Assembly (NCBI GenBank): GCA_015143295.1
Contig: CM026571.1
Location: forward strand, 34,624,505 to 34,688,504
Length of the DNA: 64,000 bases
Direction: 5' to 3'
Source of the DNA: Tetracentron sinense
Lineage: Eukaryota > Streptophyta > Magnoliopsida > Trochodendrales > Trochodendraceae
Numbering within the stretch: position 1 is the first letter of the stretch; each line of letters starts with the position of its first letter. The position numbers were made by a program, and so were the translations under genes. The notes under the pieces were generated by a model. The model worked only from the letters and a program-made list of their open reading frames with translations, did not search any database and was not told the origin of the DNA. Of this stretch, positions 10,471 to 22,312 are shown in pieces.

Positions 10471-11754
10471 GACCTAAGATGAACAGTGGTCAATTATGTT
10501 GGAGAGTCTCAACTTGTATGTCTTCATTATCAAAAGTGATTGTGAAGAGGCATGAAGTCCCCGTTTTAGGAGGCTGAGGTGGCTGACTTGTAACTTCTTC
10601 ACAGAAGTCTTCCGGATTAGAAAAGCATAAATGAGAGACCTCCTCAATTCAGGGGACATCTTGAGAGCATCATAAACGCTTAACAAGATTTTCTTCAAAT
10701 GAGCAAGGATATCATATTTGACCCTCTCATTACCAGGAGCTGCTTGTGCTTGGGTTAGATGAGCTCTAGTATGATTTTCATGCTGGGCTGGAATAAATCT
10801 TGGTTGTACCCTTCTACCTGATCGAAGATTGAGTTGATAGACTTTGGTAATTGTCTGATTTATTGGTTCAGATGACTCTCCTTCCAAGAGTTAGACCATG
10901 TTCACGGAACTGAAGTCCAGCTTCCTCTTTTTGCTTTGAAAGGGGAACAGATTTCGTTTTTCGTATTGTCATACTAGACTTCCAGACTGGACTGAAATTT
11001 TGTCAGATGCCTGTGAATTATCAATTGACCCAGAGTCTAGGATTACTTCTTCTGTTGGAGGGTTCTTGTTTGAACCGACTGCAACAAGTGAATCTTGATT
11101 CTCGGGCCGACTTGAGATTTACACTCATCATCATATCTAACGATGATTTCGATTCGGGACCCCAGGTGTACCTGGTTCCTCTTTAGGGGAATTAAATTGT
11201 ACTTTTTCATCATCTACCTCTCATTCTCCTCCAGATGACAATCCTTCAGAAAGATCTGAAAATCCCGTAGGTGTCCATCCCGATGTGGATGGTCTCCTTT
11301 CTGGAAGTTCAATATCTTCAGATTGATCTAGCCAATCTTGAAATGCCCGATGTCTCTCTGAACCGCAGGCTACCACTTGTCTCAGCACATTCAACCATGA
11401 AGGGTCTTCATTCGAGACCGCATCGATGATATAGCAAGAGAAGATATTGAATTCATCTCCCGAATCTGTTGACTGGAGGCTATCATAGTCGTAGTCGGAG
11501 CAGAAGCCCGGAGGGATGAAATCCATCAAAGTGATTGTCATTAATGGTTTTTGTTCCAAAAGAGAGTCTTGGGTAAGGCTATTTTTCTTGGCTTTCCTTA
11601 TTCTTTCTCTTTTCTTCTTCTTCTCAGCTTTGGCAATGCATTTACCTTCTTTTCTTTCAGCTTGAGCCTACCTCATAGCCTGAGCTTGATTTTTAGCATC
11701 GGTATTTTAAGCCAACTACTTTTTCTTCTTGGCTCTTTTGCTTTCAAAAAGTGT
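10471..11754 (-). pseudogene. Element B: gag-protease linker
   Basis: Minus-strand frames at 10474-10887 and 11221-11559. The first holds YDILAHLKKI, LLSVYDALKMSPELR, a linker motif that I know from Tat-type gag-pol polyproteins, where it lies just before the protease. The second (MEQKPLMTITLMDFIPPGF) is acidic and has no domain I recognise. Frames are broken by stops, so this is decayed coding sequence. Confidence 0.6.
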
Positions 11755-13671
11755 CTAATCCTCTTCATCTAACGGTTTATCGCCAGAAAGGTTGCCACTT
11801 GAAGATGCTTTAACTTTATCTAGTGGTTCTGAAGCCACCACCGCATTGGATGTAGCTGCCTGTTGGAGATCTTGACCAATAACAATCTCTTTAATGTCCA
11901 AAAGTCGTTGAATGATATCCTTCAGTACAAAGCAGTTATTTATCTTGTGACTGATTATACGATGATAAGGACAATATTTGAGATTGTCCTTCATTCCGAT
12001 CGCTTGAGGTCTCCCATTTTTTGGGTGAATAATCAGTTCATTGGCGAGAAGGTCTTCACACAAATCTTCGACAATGTCTTCAGAGAACGAATAGGTTTTA
12101 TTCATTCCTTCTTCAATAATGACGTTTTTTAGTGGGTCACGCTTGTCCTACCATTGTGGCCTTCTGGCTTCCTCCTGAGCTGGTTTAGTACCGACTTTAA
12201 CTAGTCCTTTGTCATTATTTGTTCGACTAGCTAGTCTACCCGCACTTGGTGTTGGTTGTATAATATTTTTCATTTCAACTACTGCAGCTGTTGACGATTC
12301 AAGGCGATCAATACCTCTACCTCGCCTTCTCTTTCCTATATGGCTTTCTATGTCATGTGCTTTTGTGCACAGATCTTCAAAACCTTCAAAGGTTTGGGCC
12401 GTTAGGGAAGTTGATAAATCAAGCCTGAAGTTGTTGAGGCACATCCAAATGAGTTCCAGTTGAGTGAACTTTTGAGGACAGAAGAAGGTTAAGGCTCTCC
12501 ATTGGGCAATGAACTCGGTTACGGACTCATTGTCTCTCTGTCCAATCTCAATCCATTCTAGAACACCCATTTTAGAATACTTCTTTGAGTATTCCAATCC
12601 AGGATTGAAGCCTCAAGAAGATTGGCATACCATGTGAAAGCAGCTCCTTCTAGGGATAACACAAAGAGTTGGAGACAGAGAGCTCCCGTCTTGGATGTAA
12701 ATCCGTACCTCGAAAGGAAATGAGATAGATGTTGCCTCGGATCTCCGGTACCATCAAACATTTCAAATGTTGGTTAAATGAAGCCTAGAGGGAACGAAAC
12801 CGAATCGATAGTAATCGGATAGGGTTTCACAATCATCCGAACATCCTCTTCTTTTTCTTTGGCTTTTCGCATTTGGCTGCGGACGGTCTCTTTAATTGCA
12901 GTGAGAAGAGATGGTGACACTCCTCCTATAAGTGATGTCTGGTCTGGAGCTAGCCCTGTTCCTGATACAATTGGACGATTTAAAGGCGCAGGGGTTGTGC
13001 CTTGATTACTGGTATGTCCTTGGTACAAGAAGTGTGGTCTTGGTTCCGAAGTAGATTTGAGAGCTGACAATTGAGTAGCCAACTCTTGCATTTGAGACAT
13101 ATGGTGGTAATTTCATCATCTTTGTATCGCAATTGGGCCTATAAGGCTGCTGTTTGATCATTTGATGGTTAGGGCACCGATGCTGAACGATGATTTCCTC
13201 GGCTTGCATTCCCATCTAAATTTGCCATCATGACTACTACCGGTCGCTCAAATGTTGATCCTTATGGTAGGAACAATTTTAGAAATTTTTCTTCTATGAA
13301 ATAAGCCCTGGTCATTCTGTATAGAGGTTTAGGTGCATTAAAGACCTGTCGAGGCAATTCTAGCACAGCTTCCAGCATGGTTGATTGAACAATTGGTTCG
13401 TCAAAACTATAATCCCCGACTGGAAGGATTCTTCCCAATTCTCTTGGAGAGGTTATTGGAGTTGTTTCTTGTTCTGATCCCTCTTGAGATTCACAGATAT
13501 CAGGTTCTGGAACTGACTGAGTTAGGTCTTGGGCTTTTTCTTTACCTTTGGCCTGATTTCTGCGACTCATTTTTCTTCTTGGAAATGTTTGACCAGAAGA
13601 TATTGTTCCAATAGCTCTAGAAGATTCTACTTCGTCCAAAGTGGCTAAGATGGCGGCAGCCGAATTATGAG
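11755..13671 (-). pseudogene. gag: Element B: Gag polyprotein (Tat-type), in fragments
   Basis: Structural protein of the particle. From the N-terminal side (high coordinates): 13262-13639 acidic/basic N-terminus; 12774-13100 spacer with SQMQELATQLSALKS; 12558-12761 the core start FDGTGDPRQHLSHFLSRYGF with LSLEGAAFTWYANL; 12148-12597 core end with VTEFIAQWRALT and IGKRRRGRG; 11755-12105 with YCPYHRIISHKINNC, the modified zinc knuckle (C-x2-H-x4-H-x4-C) found in Tat-type Gag, followed by VLKDIIQRLLDI. Two or more frameshifts separate these pieces. A LINE inserted at the N-terminal side (13672). Confidence 0.85.
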
Positions 13672-13696
13672 AATCTTTTCTTTTCTTTTTTTAATT

Positions 13697-13864
13697 AAAG
13701 CCACTCAGAAGGAGTGGGGGGTTTGGCAGACCCCTACCGGTTTATTAATATAAAAAAAAATAGGGGGGACATAAACCTTACCCCTACAGCCGATCAGACC
13801 AAAAATTAAAGGAAAAAAAAGAGGGGGGGACATAAAACCTTACCCCTTACAGACACAAAGAAAT
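13697..13864 (-). repeat. LINE 3' UTR with a duplicated block
   Basis: Two copies of a GGGGGGACATAAACCTTACC block lie about 64 bases apart (about 13765 and 13830), each next to an A-run. This is the 3' untranslated region upstream of the A-rich tail. Part of the duplication may help RNA recognition by the LINE reverse transcriptase, but that is a guess. Confidence 0.6.
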
Positions 13865-14599
13865 TTAGCATCTATTAGTGCAAAATTTAGCATCATACTT
13901 TCGCCTACATCTCTCAATCCATATTTCCCAACTAATCAAAGCCGGCAACAGGGAGAACAGATCATTATTATGGTCATAGGCTGCTCTAAACAACCTTTTT
14001 AAAGCACATTGTATAGAATCTTGCATACTGAAAGGGATGAAACACCATGAAGCAAAATATCTCCAAATTGAAGAAGCCAGATCACCCGAAATCAATAGAT
14101 GGTTAGTGTTCTCAATACTAGACAAAATGCAACAACAACATTTGCTAACCATTGGAATACCAATCTTTTGAATATTCGAGTCAGTAGGAACAGCATAACG
14201 CATGATTTTCCAGCAAAAAATACTGATTTTAGTTGGAATAATCTGGTTCCAAATATACTTAGGCCAATCAAGTTTATTCCCTTTAATTCTTATCTTATCC
14301 CAAGCTGTTTTAACCACGAATTCACCAGTAGGGGAGGGATTCCAAATTAATTTATCTGCTTTATCTGTGGTGGAGAAATTGTCATCTTCAATTGCTTCTA
14401 TGATAGTAAAAGGAAGTAAATGACTCACCTGATTGAGGTGCCAATCTCCTTCCTCATTAAGGAGCTGAGAAATCGTAGGAGTAAATTGAGGATTTCCAGT
14501 AGCAATGGATATAAGATACTCCTCTTTGAACCATTTATCAAACCAGAAATTAACATTGCTACCATTGCCTATAAGAATAGAGGAATTAGAGAGCATCAC
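13865..14599 (-). pseudogene. LINE ORF2: C-terminal zinc-binding (zf-RVT) region
   Basis: The 244-residue frame has GNGSNVNFWFDKWF near its start, LIWNPSPTGEFVVKTAWD, WNQIIPTKISIFCWKIMR, and a cysteine-rich stretch SKCCCCILSSIENTNHLL in place of the usual C-x2-C-H-C zinc-binding site. This region follows RT in plant L1 elements and is thought to bind nucleic acid. The bridge 14600-14775 is in another frame (CIKLWTNICEVFHVM region). Confidence 0.85.
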
Positions 14600-14995
14600 A
14601 TGAAAAACTTCGCAAATATTAGTCCAAAGCTTATATGCACCCCTGATGGGTAAGGCATTCCAAACATGATCAAGACAGTATTTAGCTTTGAAGAATCTCG
14701 TCCATAAACAGTTAGAAGTATATATTTTCCAAGCTTGCTTAAGCTGAAAAGCCTTAGAAATTTCAGCAATCTTTCTAACTCCCAGACCTCCTTTCCAATA
14801 AATGTAAAGAACAATGCTTCCACTTCACCCAATGTCGCTTCCTTTTTAAATCGGTCTTATTCCAGAAAAAATCAGCCAAGAGCTTATCAATTTTAGAAGC
14901 TATTCCAGTTGGAATAATTATACTTGAAAGGATATGTACCGGAATAGAAGAAAGAACATGTTTGATAAGAATAAGCCGCCCACCTGCAAAAAGCA

Positions 14996-16619
14996 ATTTT
15001 CCAGCCCATCCAACAATACGGCTTTAAATCTTCTCAATAAGGGGAAGGAAATAAGTTAGCTTCTGTCGCCCTTTAATCAATGGAACTCCCAAATAAGTGA
15101 ATGGAAAATTCTTGAATTGAAAACCGGTTCTAGTAGATATATCTCTTTTTCTGGCCGGTTTGAGATTGTTAGAGCAATACAGAGAACTTTTTTCTTTATT
15201 GATTTTTTGCCCGGAAGACTCCTCATATTTTGAGAGAAAATCAAAAATAATTTTAATACTCCGAGCACTACCATTGCAAAAGATGAGCGAGTCATCTGCA
15301 AATAAGAGGTGAGAAACAGCAAAACCATTTCTACCTATATAAAAAGATGTAGCCTATTGATAGATAATATTCTTGAGAACACTACTAAGAACCTCTTCAG
15401 CCAAAATAAAGAGAGAGATAGAAAGAGGATCACCCTGGCGAAGACCTCTAGAACTGGTGAAAAATCCATGAAGCGCCCCATTGATGATAACTGAAAAACT
15501 TTGATTCTGAAGACAACCATTAATAAGGTTAGTAAAATTAACACTAAAGCCAAACTTCTTCAAGACTTCAAAAATAAAGTTCCATTCCATGCGATCATAC
15601 GCTTTCAACATATCGAGCTTAATAATAAGATTGCCTCCAAACACTTTCCTATCAATACCATTCACCATTTCTTGAGCAATGGTGATATTCTCTGTTATAT
15701 TCCGCCCTTTTATAAATCCCGATTGTTCTTCAGACATAATGTTAGGGAGAATAGAAGCCAGCTGACCTGCTAACAATTTGGAAAAAATCTTGTAGAAAAA
15801 GTTGCATAAACTGATAGGCCTAGAATCAGAGAGAGAAGAGGGATCATTGCACTTTGCAATCAATGCAATTGCAGTAGCATTAACAACCTTCGGAATAATC
15901 GGATTGAGAAAGAAATAATGAACTTCCATAACCAAATCTGTTTTGATAATATCCCAACAAGCTTGATAAAAGTGACCATCAAACCCATCCGGCCCAAGAG
16001 CACTATCTTCTGCAATACTGAAAACAATCTGATGAATCTCTTCTTCTGATGGCATAACAGTAAGCATATTATTATCTTCTTCAGTAACCAAAAGAGGAAT
16101 GCAATGAAGAATATCATTGTCAATAATATTCCTGGAAGAAGTAAAAAGAGCCTGAAAGAATTGAGTAGCTTCATTCCCAATGTCAATATGATTATCAATC
16201 CACTCACCCAAAGAGTTTTTAATTTTATGTATACCATTTCTTTTTCTTATTTGATTGGCAATAGCATGGAAGAACTTAGTATTCTTATCACCTTCTTTAA
16301 GCCACTTTATCCTGGATTTTTGCTTCCAGAAAATTTCCTTTTGAACAATAGTCTTCTGCAACTCATCTTTCAAATTGGATAGCTGATTTTCAATAGTAGA
16401 GTCCCAATTCTCTTGGAGAATAATTTCTGTAGCACAGATTTTCTCCTCATGGTCTTTGATCTTAACAAAAATATTTCCAAAGATCTCCCTGTTCCAGATC
16501 TTAAGAGATATTTTGAGTCTATTAAGCTTTAAGAAGAAAGAAATGATAAGGTCAGCAACAATATCAACAGACCAAGAGTAAAAAACTAACCTTGTCAAAT
16601 CAGGGTGACTAATCCACAT
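14996..16619 (-). pseudogene. LINE ORF2: reverse transcriptase domain
   Basis: The 421-residue frame 15354-16619 has RIKWLKEGDKNTKFFH, ALGPDGFDGHFYQ, RPISLCNFFYKI, GFIKGRN, then motif A LIIKLDMLKAYDRMEW with its catalytic Asp, and GLRQGDPLS. A frameshift follows near 15354; the next frame carries LLFADDSLIF, with both catalytic Asp residues at 15291-15302, and then the thumb region down to 14775 (FAGGRLILIKHVLSS). Only one or two shifts separate it from a continuous enzyme. Family L1; function lost. Confidence 0.92.
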
Positions 16620-17340
16620 CTTTTGAAATTTAAAACAAGAAGGCTTTTAGGCTCTTTCATTTTCAAACTTGAGGATAAGAGGAGCATGATCCGAATTGAG
16701 TCTGGATAAATGAGTAACCTGAGGCACTAGAAGATTATTACTCCAATCAACATTATACAAAATCCTGTCCAATCTGGCATAAATTCTGTTAGAACCCATC
16801 TGATTATTACACCATGTAAACTTGTTTCCAGAAAAACCAGCATCAATAAGGCCCATGTCACTGATGAAAGCATTGAATTCTTCCATAGATCTAATATTGG
16901 GATCTCTTCCCCCCAATTTTTCTCCGGAATTTGCAATAACATTGAAATTACCAGCAAAAAGAAGAGGACCATTGAAATTAGTTAAAAGCAATGATAAATC
17001 ATTCCACAGCATCAGTCTATCATTGCTACAGCATTTGGCATATATAAAACTACATCTAATCATGTCCAGATCTTGGATATGCACATCAACAATAAGAGCT
17101 TGATCAAAGGAAGCATAAAGAGAGACTTCCATCCAATCTTTCCATAAAATCCAAATTTTGTCATGAGTAGTGTAACCCGGCATATTAAGCATCTTACAAA
17201 GACCAACAATTTTATTAGGAGTCTACATTGGTTCCAAGATAGCAATCATGGATATATTATAAGAATTAACCAAATGCTTGAGACGCGCTTTAGACGCTAG
17301 ATTTCCAACCCCTCTAATATTCCACGATAATATACTAATC
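16620..17340 (-). pseudogene. LINE ORF2: AP-type endonuclease domain
   Basis: Nicks the target site and frees the 3' end that primes reverse transcription. The N-terminal ILSWNIRGVGN motif starts near 17338 and is followed by AILEPM; a TAG just after this breaks the frame before 17192. The main frame (16647-17192) has LLFAGNFNVIANSGEK (family GDFN, here GNFN: the metal-binding Asp is replaced by Asn), NKFTWCN, RIYARLDRIL and LNSDHAPLIL. The SDHAP histidine/aspartate pair is intact. A stop separates it from the RT frame. Confidence 0.9.
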
Positions 17341-17560
17341 ATTGGAAACTATATTATTGTCTTCCAACAAAATAGGAGCTTGTGCTCTAGATCTTGTAAT
17401 TCGATCCCAATGGGGAATCCCTTTCTTGTGTTTATGAGGGATTGTTCATTAAGTCCTTGAGGCCCTTGGCATTGTCCTTTTTCCCTAATGGAAATTGGGC
17501 AGCATCTCCCCTTCTTGAAGAATTTTTAAAGAGGGAGTTCTAACAACCAGTTTAGACTGA

Positions 17561-18318
17561 GGGGGCTCATAACCAGCAAGTCCTAAGGTTAGCCTTTGTG
17601 GCATCCCCAATGCGGACTATTCAGACTTGGGACAGCCTGTTCGGCTTGGCCCAGAGGTTGACATAGGTCTACCTTTTAGGCTATCCTGTCACAGAGTGAT
17701 GGAACCACTCAGCAATGTGTGTACCCGGTTGGGTACACTCTCCATGGTGCACTCCAATTGGGGTGCACCCTGTCTAGGATGCATCATGTAGGATGCATTC
17801 TGTCCGTGGGGCATCCAATTGGATGCACCCGATCCGTGGCGCATCTTGGGGAATACGTATGCTCCGTGGTGCATCCTCTTGGGTATAGCCTCTCCGTGGG
17901 GCATCCTAGTGGATGCACCTTGTCCGTGGTGCATCCTTGAGGATGCATCTACTCCGTGGTTCATTCTGGGGGATGCACCATGTCCGTGGATCTAGCAGGG
18001 GTAACTCCTCCGTGGAGGGGCAACAATACCCTCATTGAGGGTTCGACCAGTAGACCGAGACCTCATGATTAGGGCCGCTGCTACCTCAGCTCAAGTAAGG
18101 GGATGAGTTGCTGGAATTGGCATTGGAGGGACATAGACCCTCCTCTGGATGGTCGAACATAGGCCAGACAGACACAGACGGTTTCGATTATCCTGCACAA
18201 AAACCAATGAGAAAATAGAGGAAAGGATTACTCACTTTCCTTTTTTTTGTTCTTCCTTTATTTTGTTTTTCATCAAAGATGAGAGGAGAAGAATGTCCCA
18301 CCAGGCGTGCCAGAAATT
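17561..18318 (-). other. Element B: leader, with primer-binding region
   Basis: Untranslated leader between B's 5' LTR and gag. On the minus strand, right after the LTR end (GCGTTACA), the sequence reads AATTTCTGGCACGCCTGGTG and then GGACATTC. I know this run as the start of the internal region in Ogre/Tat elements, where the tRNA primer pairs. The rest is noncoding and contains the 30-bp minisatellite. The LINE cut the leader from gag. Confidence 0.65.
17715..17998 (-). repeat. 30-bp minisatellite, about nine units, in leader of B
   Basis: A 30-bp unit with landmarks TCCGTGGTGCATCC and GGATGCACC is repeated about nine times with substitutions but constant length. Because 30 is a multiple of three, one minus-strand frame is open (17689-17964) and encodes 10-residue repeats like MHHGQGASTR; a plus-strand frame is open too. 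The minus frame is in the sense direction of element B, ahead of gag, so a repeated peptide is conceivable but unproven. Confidence 0.85.
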
Positions 18319-20017
18319 TGTAACGCTTTATTCTGTCTGCGTATCAAATTACCTCCATTGTTGTATGGGGTTTATTATTTTGTGTTGGGGACTATCCTTC
18401 CAATCTGAGTCAACCCAAACTGTTAATTACCTTCCCGATTTAGGGAAGAACCTCTAATTAAGAAGAAGAATAAAGGAGAACAAAGGTTCAATAAAGTATT
18501 TGTATTTATTCAAAGGGGTTGCCCAAATCCCATATAAGCGTTACAGATACCCGTTTGAGGTTTTTATATTTCCAAAAAAGAAGAGAGAATGAGGGTGACC
18601 ATTTTAAGAGGCTCACCTTATATTCTCCATGTCGAAGGAGTCTTCTTCTTCGGCTTGCTTGTTTTTGCTTGTTGTTATTTGAAAATGAGAAAAGAGTTAT
18701 TTCTTCTCTTCTCTGTACTTTGGAGAGTTTTTCTCTTTTTCCGTATCTCTTCGTGTGAGTTTCTTATAAGAAAACCCTCTTTTATAGATTTGAGAGAGTC
18801 CTTTTTGGTCTCTCTCTTTTATTCCCTTATTTTAGGGAAGTTAACTTGGGCTCTCCTCTTAGAGGAGGCTAGCTCACGGGTCTCCCTTATCTGGGAGACT
18901 CCTAAAGCTGAAGAGAGTTCTCTTCTTTTGAGAACTCTTGTACCAGGTTTTTCCTTTTAGGAGGAATCCTAGTACCTTTCAAAAAGGGAGAAGAAGATCC
19001 TATCTTCTCCTTAAAAGGTTGATGTTAAGTCACATCCCTTCCTAGGATATAGGACATAGTCTTAATCCTTTCATGATTATGGGGTGCTATGTGGCATCTC
19101 ATGAGATTTTGAAAGAGGGGGATCCTTATCTTGGGATCCCAAAGTCAGGAGAATCTCATTTTGAGATTTCTCCAGGATTAGGCAGTCAACTCTTCACTGT
19201 CATTTTAATCCATGAGATTTAATCTTATGGACACGTGTCAGTCTCCCAGAGACTGACACCTAAATGGTTGATCCGTGAGATTTGTCTTCATAGATCATCC
19301 ACGTGTCAACCTCATAGAGGTTGACACCTGAAGGATTAGTTCCATGAGGTTTATATTCACAAATCTAACATGTATCAGTTTCTCGGAAGCTCTCATTCAG
19401 AAGGTGAATCAGTGAGGTTTATCCTTACGGACCAGACATATGTCAACCTTTTGGAGGCTAACACTCAGTAGTCATCCGTGAGGTTTTGGTCCTCACAGAT
19501 TTGACTTGTGTCAGCCTCTCTGAGGCTGGTATTAGGTCTGTGAGATTTGTTCTCATAGATCATACGCGTATCAGCCTCTCGAAGGTTGGTACTCGAAGGA
19601 TGTATCCATGAGGTTTATCCTCTCGGACCTAATACGTGTCAGCCTCTCAGAGGCTGGCACTCAAAGGTCATCCGTGAGGTTTTGACCCTCACAGATTGGA
19701 TACATGTCAGCCTCTCAGAGGTTGGCATTTAAAATTAGATCCGTAAGGTTTTATCTTCTTGGATCAGACACGTGTCAGCCTCTCAGAGGCTGGTATTTAG
19801 GGTTTATATCTGTAACGTGTATCCTCACGAATCACCCCTCCCTCTGCCATACTTAATGCAATGATGGCCAACCATCAGTATTTAATGCTGACAGCCAAAA
19901 GGACCGCGCGTGCCATTGGCACACGCAACTCTAAACCATCTCTTCGAGAGATAGTGATCAGGTGTGTGTAATTGTACACACACCTGGGCAATGAACAGTG
20001 AGATTTTACTGCCCACA
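18319..20017 (-). mobile_element. Element B: 5' LTR, 1.7 kb
   Basis: On the minus strand the LTR runs from TGTGGGCAGTAAAATC (20017) to GCGTTACA (18319), so it has TG...CA ends. To the right, the gag frame of element C resumes at 20018 (GLKCA), which fixes the boundary; the first five bases there, GGCGC, should be one copy of the target duplication. It contains a 67-bp hairpin-rich tandem array. The other LTR of B would lie left of the window. Confidence 0.8.
19205..19835. repeat. 67-bp tandem array, nine-plus copies, two hairpins per unit
   Basis: Units start near 19207, 19271, 19342, 19410, 19477, 19540, 19607, 19672, 19741 and 19808. Each unit has a first imperfect inverted repeat (TCCGTGAGG ... 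CCTCACGGA type) and a second one (GTGTCAGCCTCTCAGAGGC, then TGGCAC). Substitutions are frequent, yet the palindromic halves are often still complementary. The repeat lies in the middle of B's LTR. No coding sense. Confidence 0.85.
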
Positions 20018-20901
20018 GGCGCACTTTAGGCCAATGCAATAGTCAGTAGCATAGCCAAGGCCTTGGTAAAAGGCGCAATGGTGGTCGGCTCTGTAGTTCT
20101 TGTTTTTCTTATCGGGTGGCAAGAGAAGGGTAGTGCCTCTTAGGGTGAGAAGACCCTCTTCGTGAAGAATTCTAACAGTTAACTGAGAGCGTAAGGCAGT
20201 GGGCTGAAATTTTTACAGCTCCAGCAGCCAGGTGTTTCCGGGTATTGGCTGTTATGGCTGAGCAGCCGGAGCCGGTAATCTGATTCGTGCTACGGGAGCC
20301 ACCATCTGTACTTCTTCTTTTCTTCTTTGGTCTCTAGGACCACTGTTCCAGCCGACTGGAGATGTTGTTCTGGAGGAGCAAGCCCTAAACTGGAGTGGAT
20401 AGCTCTAATATTGATGACGGTTTTACTACGAGCACCTGCCTTGACGATAGTTCCAAAGTCTACAATTGGTAAGGTTACCATCAGGGTGGAGTAGGGCTAT
20501 TTTAGAGTGCCCATGAACATGCTTACTAGTTCTTCCTTAGGGATCAGAGTTAGAATTCTTACTACCATTTCTCTCCACCGGGTGACGTACTCCAGGAAAG
20601 ACTCGTTACGCTGGCTCATCTATTCCAACTGGCTCCTCTAAGGTTAGAGCTCCTGATTGAAAGAATATTGTTCAACACAGATGACTATAGCTTCACGCCA
20701 AGTCTTGATCCAGTTTTTATCTATTGTCATCCACCAGGTTAGGCTGCTCCCTTCAGACTCTTCTGGAAGTATTAAATTAAAATAGACTAGCTCTTGTTGT
20801 GCTGGACAATGTCCCCAGGTATAACTGCAAATATTACTTAGGGCAGCTTGTGCCATCATATTTGTCAAAGTCAGGTACTTTGAAACCTGGAGGAACAACA
20901 T
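20018..20901 (-). pseudogene. gag: Element C: Gag core and zinc-knuckle-like end (Tat/Ogre-like)
   Basis: Read down from 20901: LTWWMTIDKNWIKTWREAI and CVEQYSFNQEL (capsid core, where family members have W...W...F..QY.FN), then in shifted frames RWREMVVRILTLIPKEELVSMFMGTL (about 20500-20600). The C-terminal part at 20018-20170 has GLLTLRG, YRADHHCAFYQGLGYATDYC and GLKCA, a C-x2-H/Y-x4-x4-C region typical of Tat Gag. Element B inserted immediately after GLKCA. Several stops and frameshifts. The gag assignment is strong; the exact lineage is inferred. Confidence 0.85.
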
Positions 20902-22312
20902 CTCTAAATGAGAAGGTCAAATCTTTTAATGATAGACTGGAGCTGGCAGATGCCCCTTTCATACATCTTATTTCCTCTTTCATCTGTTTAATCTCCTCAT
21001 GTTGGTCCCTGAGGGATAGAATGGGGTCTAAGGAAGATGATATGTCCTAGTTGACAAGGAAAGTCTTGGGCTGCTCTGCACCATCATACTATTCAAAGTC
21101 TACTTCTTCTCCGCCTGGTGTGGGTCTTGGGTTAGGAATGATAATTGGGGTAGGCTGCGGTTCAAGGTCAGGCTACTCAGAGGATTCTCCGATCGGTTTT
21201 CTGGTAGATGGGTCATCAGATTGGGCCCCAATTAAAATATTCAGGGATTCCAAAACACTGTCAAGATTAGTTTGCATAATTGCAATGTCTCAATCGTGAG
21301 ACTACAGGATTTCATTTGTCCTCTAATGCTGATCCGAGGGTTCAGTCATTGATTCTGACCGGCTTTCAGGTAAGGCAACGCTGGGTGTTTCTTCCATGAC
21401 TGGTACTTCAGTCAAGACTGTATCTAAGGTTGCTGCTTTTGCAAGAATTGCAGTTATAGAGCGAATCATGGGTCGACTCACACAACTAAAAAGAATGTAA
21501 CAGCTAAACATGAATATGCATGATTTGCAGGAAAGAAGATGCTGGAAAAGATTTTTCATTGATGAAGCTTGTGAGTACAAGACTGTGTGACTCAAAAAGA
21601 AAAAGACTCAATCCTAGGCAATGCCGTCAAGGATAGCACAGTCAAGTGACCGGGGCACACCGTTGAGGTCCATGATTTGCTGTTGAATGGATGTGACTTC
21701 AACCTCCATGTTATCAATTGTTTCAACAGCATTGAACATTTGGGATCCGAACTGTCAGATTCGGGCGGTCATCTCAACTTTTGCATTGCCTAGTTGCTCT
21801 TGGTATAAATGCAGTTGAGCCCTGATGACGGTTGTCTCTCTAGCATCGCCTCTACGTCTCTTCTGGAGAGATCGAACTGTCTGCTCGAGCTGCTTAACTT
21901 ATCCTTGCATTGCTTGAAGTTCGTGGTCCCGCTTTGCTTCTTGCTGCCTGAATGCCATTGGGCCATCCATAGCCTTTTCTCCTTCTCCTAGATCTGTAAC
22001 TGTCTCTCCAGGGAACCACCATCTTAGCTATAGGAATGGTTCCTTTTGATGGTGCTGAAACTGGGGTAGGCACTTCCCTTGGTAGGGGCATACTTGATGG
22101 AATATCAGAGTCTTCCATCCATATGAGGTATACTGAATCAATAGGTGGTCCTGTTGTAACCACAAAGTCTGGCCATTTGTCTCTCCTTAAGCTTAGTCAA
22201 TCTATTTAGAAGCACTGAGTGAGGCATTCAGAATGCACAGTGAAGTCAACGCAATCATTTCCCAGTTTGTCTATCACCGGGATACGCTGAGGGAATCCGA
22301 ACTGGCAAAGGA
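20902..22312 (-). pseudogene. Element C: N-terminal Gag region and spacer, degenerate
   Basis: Minus-strand frames such as 21323-21595 and 21894-22163 (MVTTGPPIDSVYLIWMEDSD) are acidic or basic and low in complexity, as expected for the variable N-terminal half of Tat-type Gag and the spacer after the extra ORF. I recognise no domain. Stops are frequent. Confidence 0.4.

Larger units (their letters stand above)
13672..17560 (-). mobile_element. L1-type LINE, 5'-truncated, inserted in element B
   Basis: A plant L1 non-LTR retrotransposon about 3.9 kb long, read on the minus strand: end of ORF1 (about 17560-17350), AP endonuclease (17340-16647), reverse transcriptase (16619-14996), zinc-binding C-terminus (14600-13865), 3' UTR and an A-rich tail at 13672-13696 (TTAAAAAAAGAAAAG). 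It sits between B's leader and B's gag. The right boundary is approximate because 5' truncation leaves no marker; I could not establish target duplications. It is moderately decayed, with long frames still open. Confidence 0.9.

Noticed and set aside
17719..17940. Plus-strand frame with GCTL/GHP repeats as a gene
   Set aside because: Direct result of the 30-bp minisatellite; no start context, no homology that I recognise.
18589..18960. Plus-strand frame of 123 codons (hydrophobic, Phe/Leu-rich)
   Set aside because: Lies antisense in B's LTR, CT-rich sequence gives Phe/Leu/Ser; no family signature.
19205..19835. CRISPR-like array of repeats and spacers
   Set aside because: Units are contiguous and diverged with no unique spacers; the window is plant nuclear DNA and the array is in an LTR.
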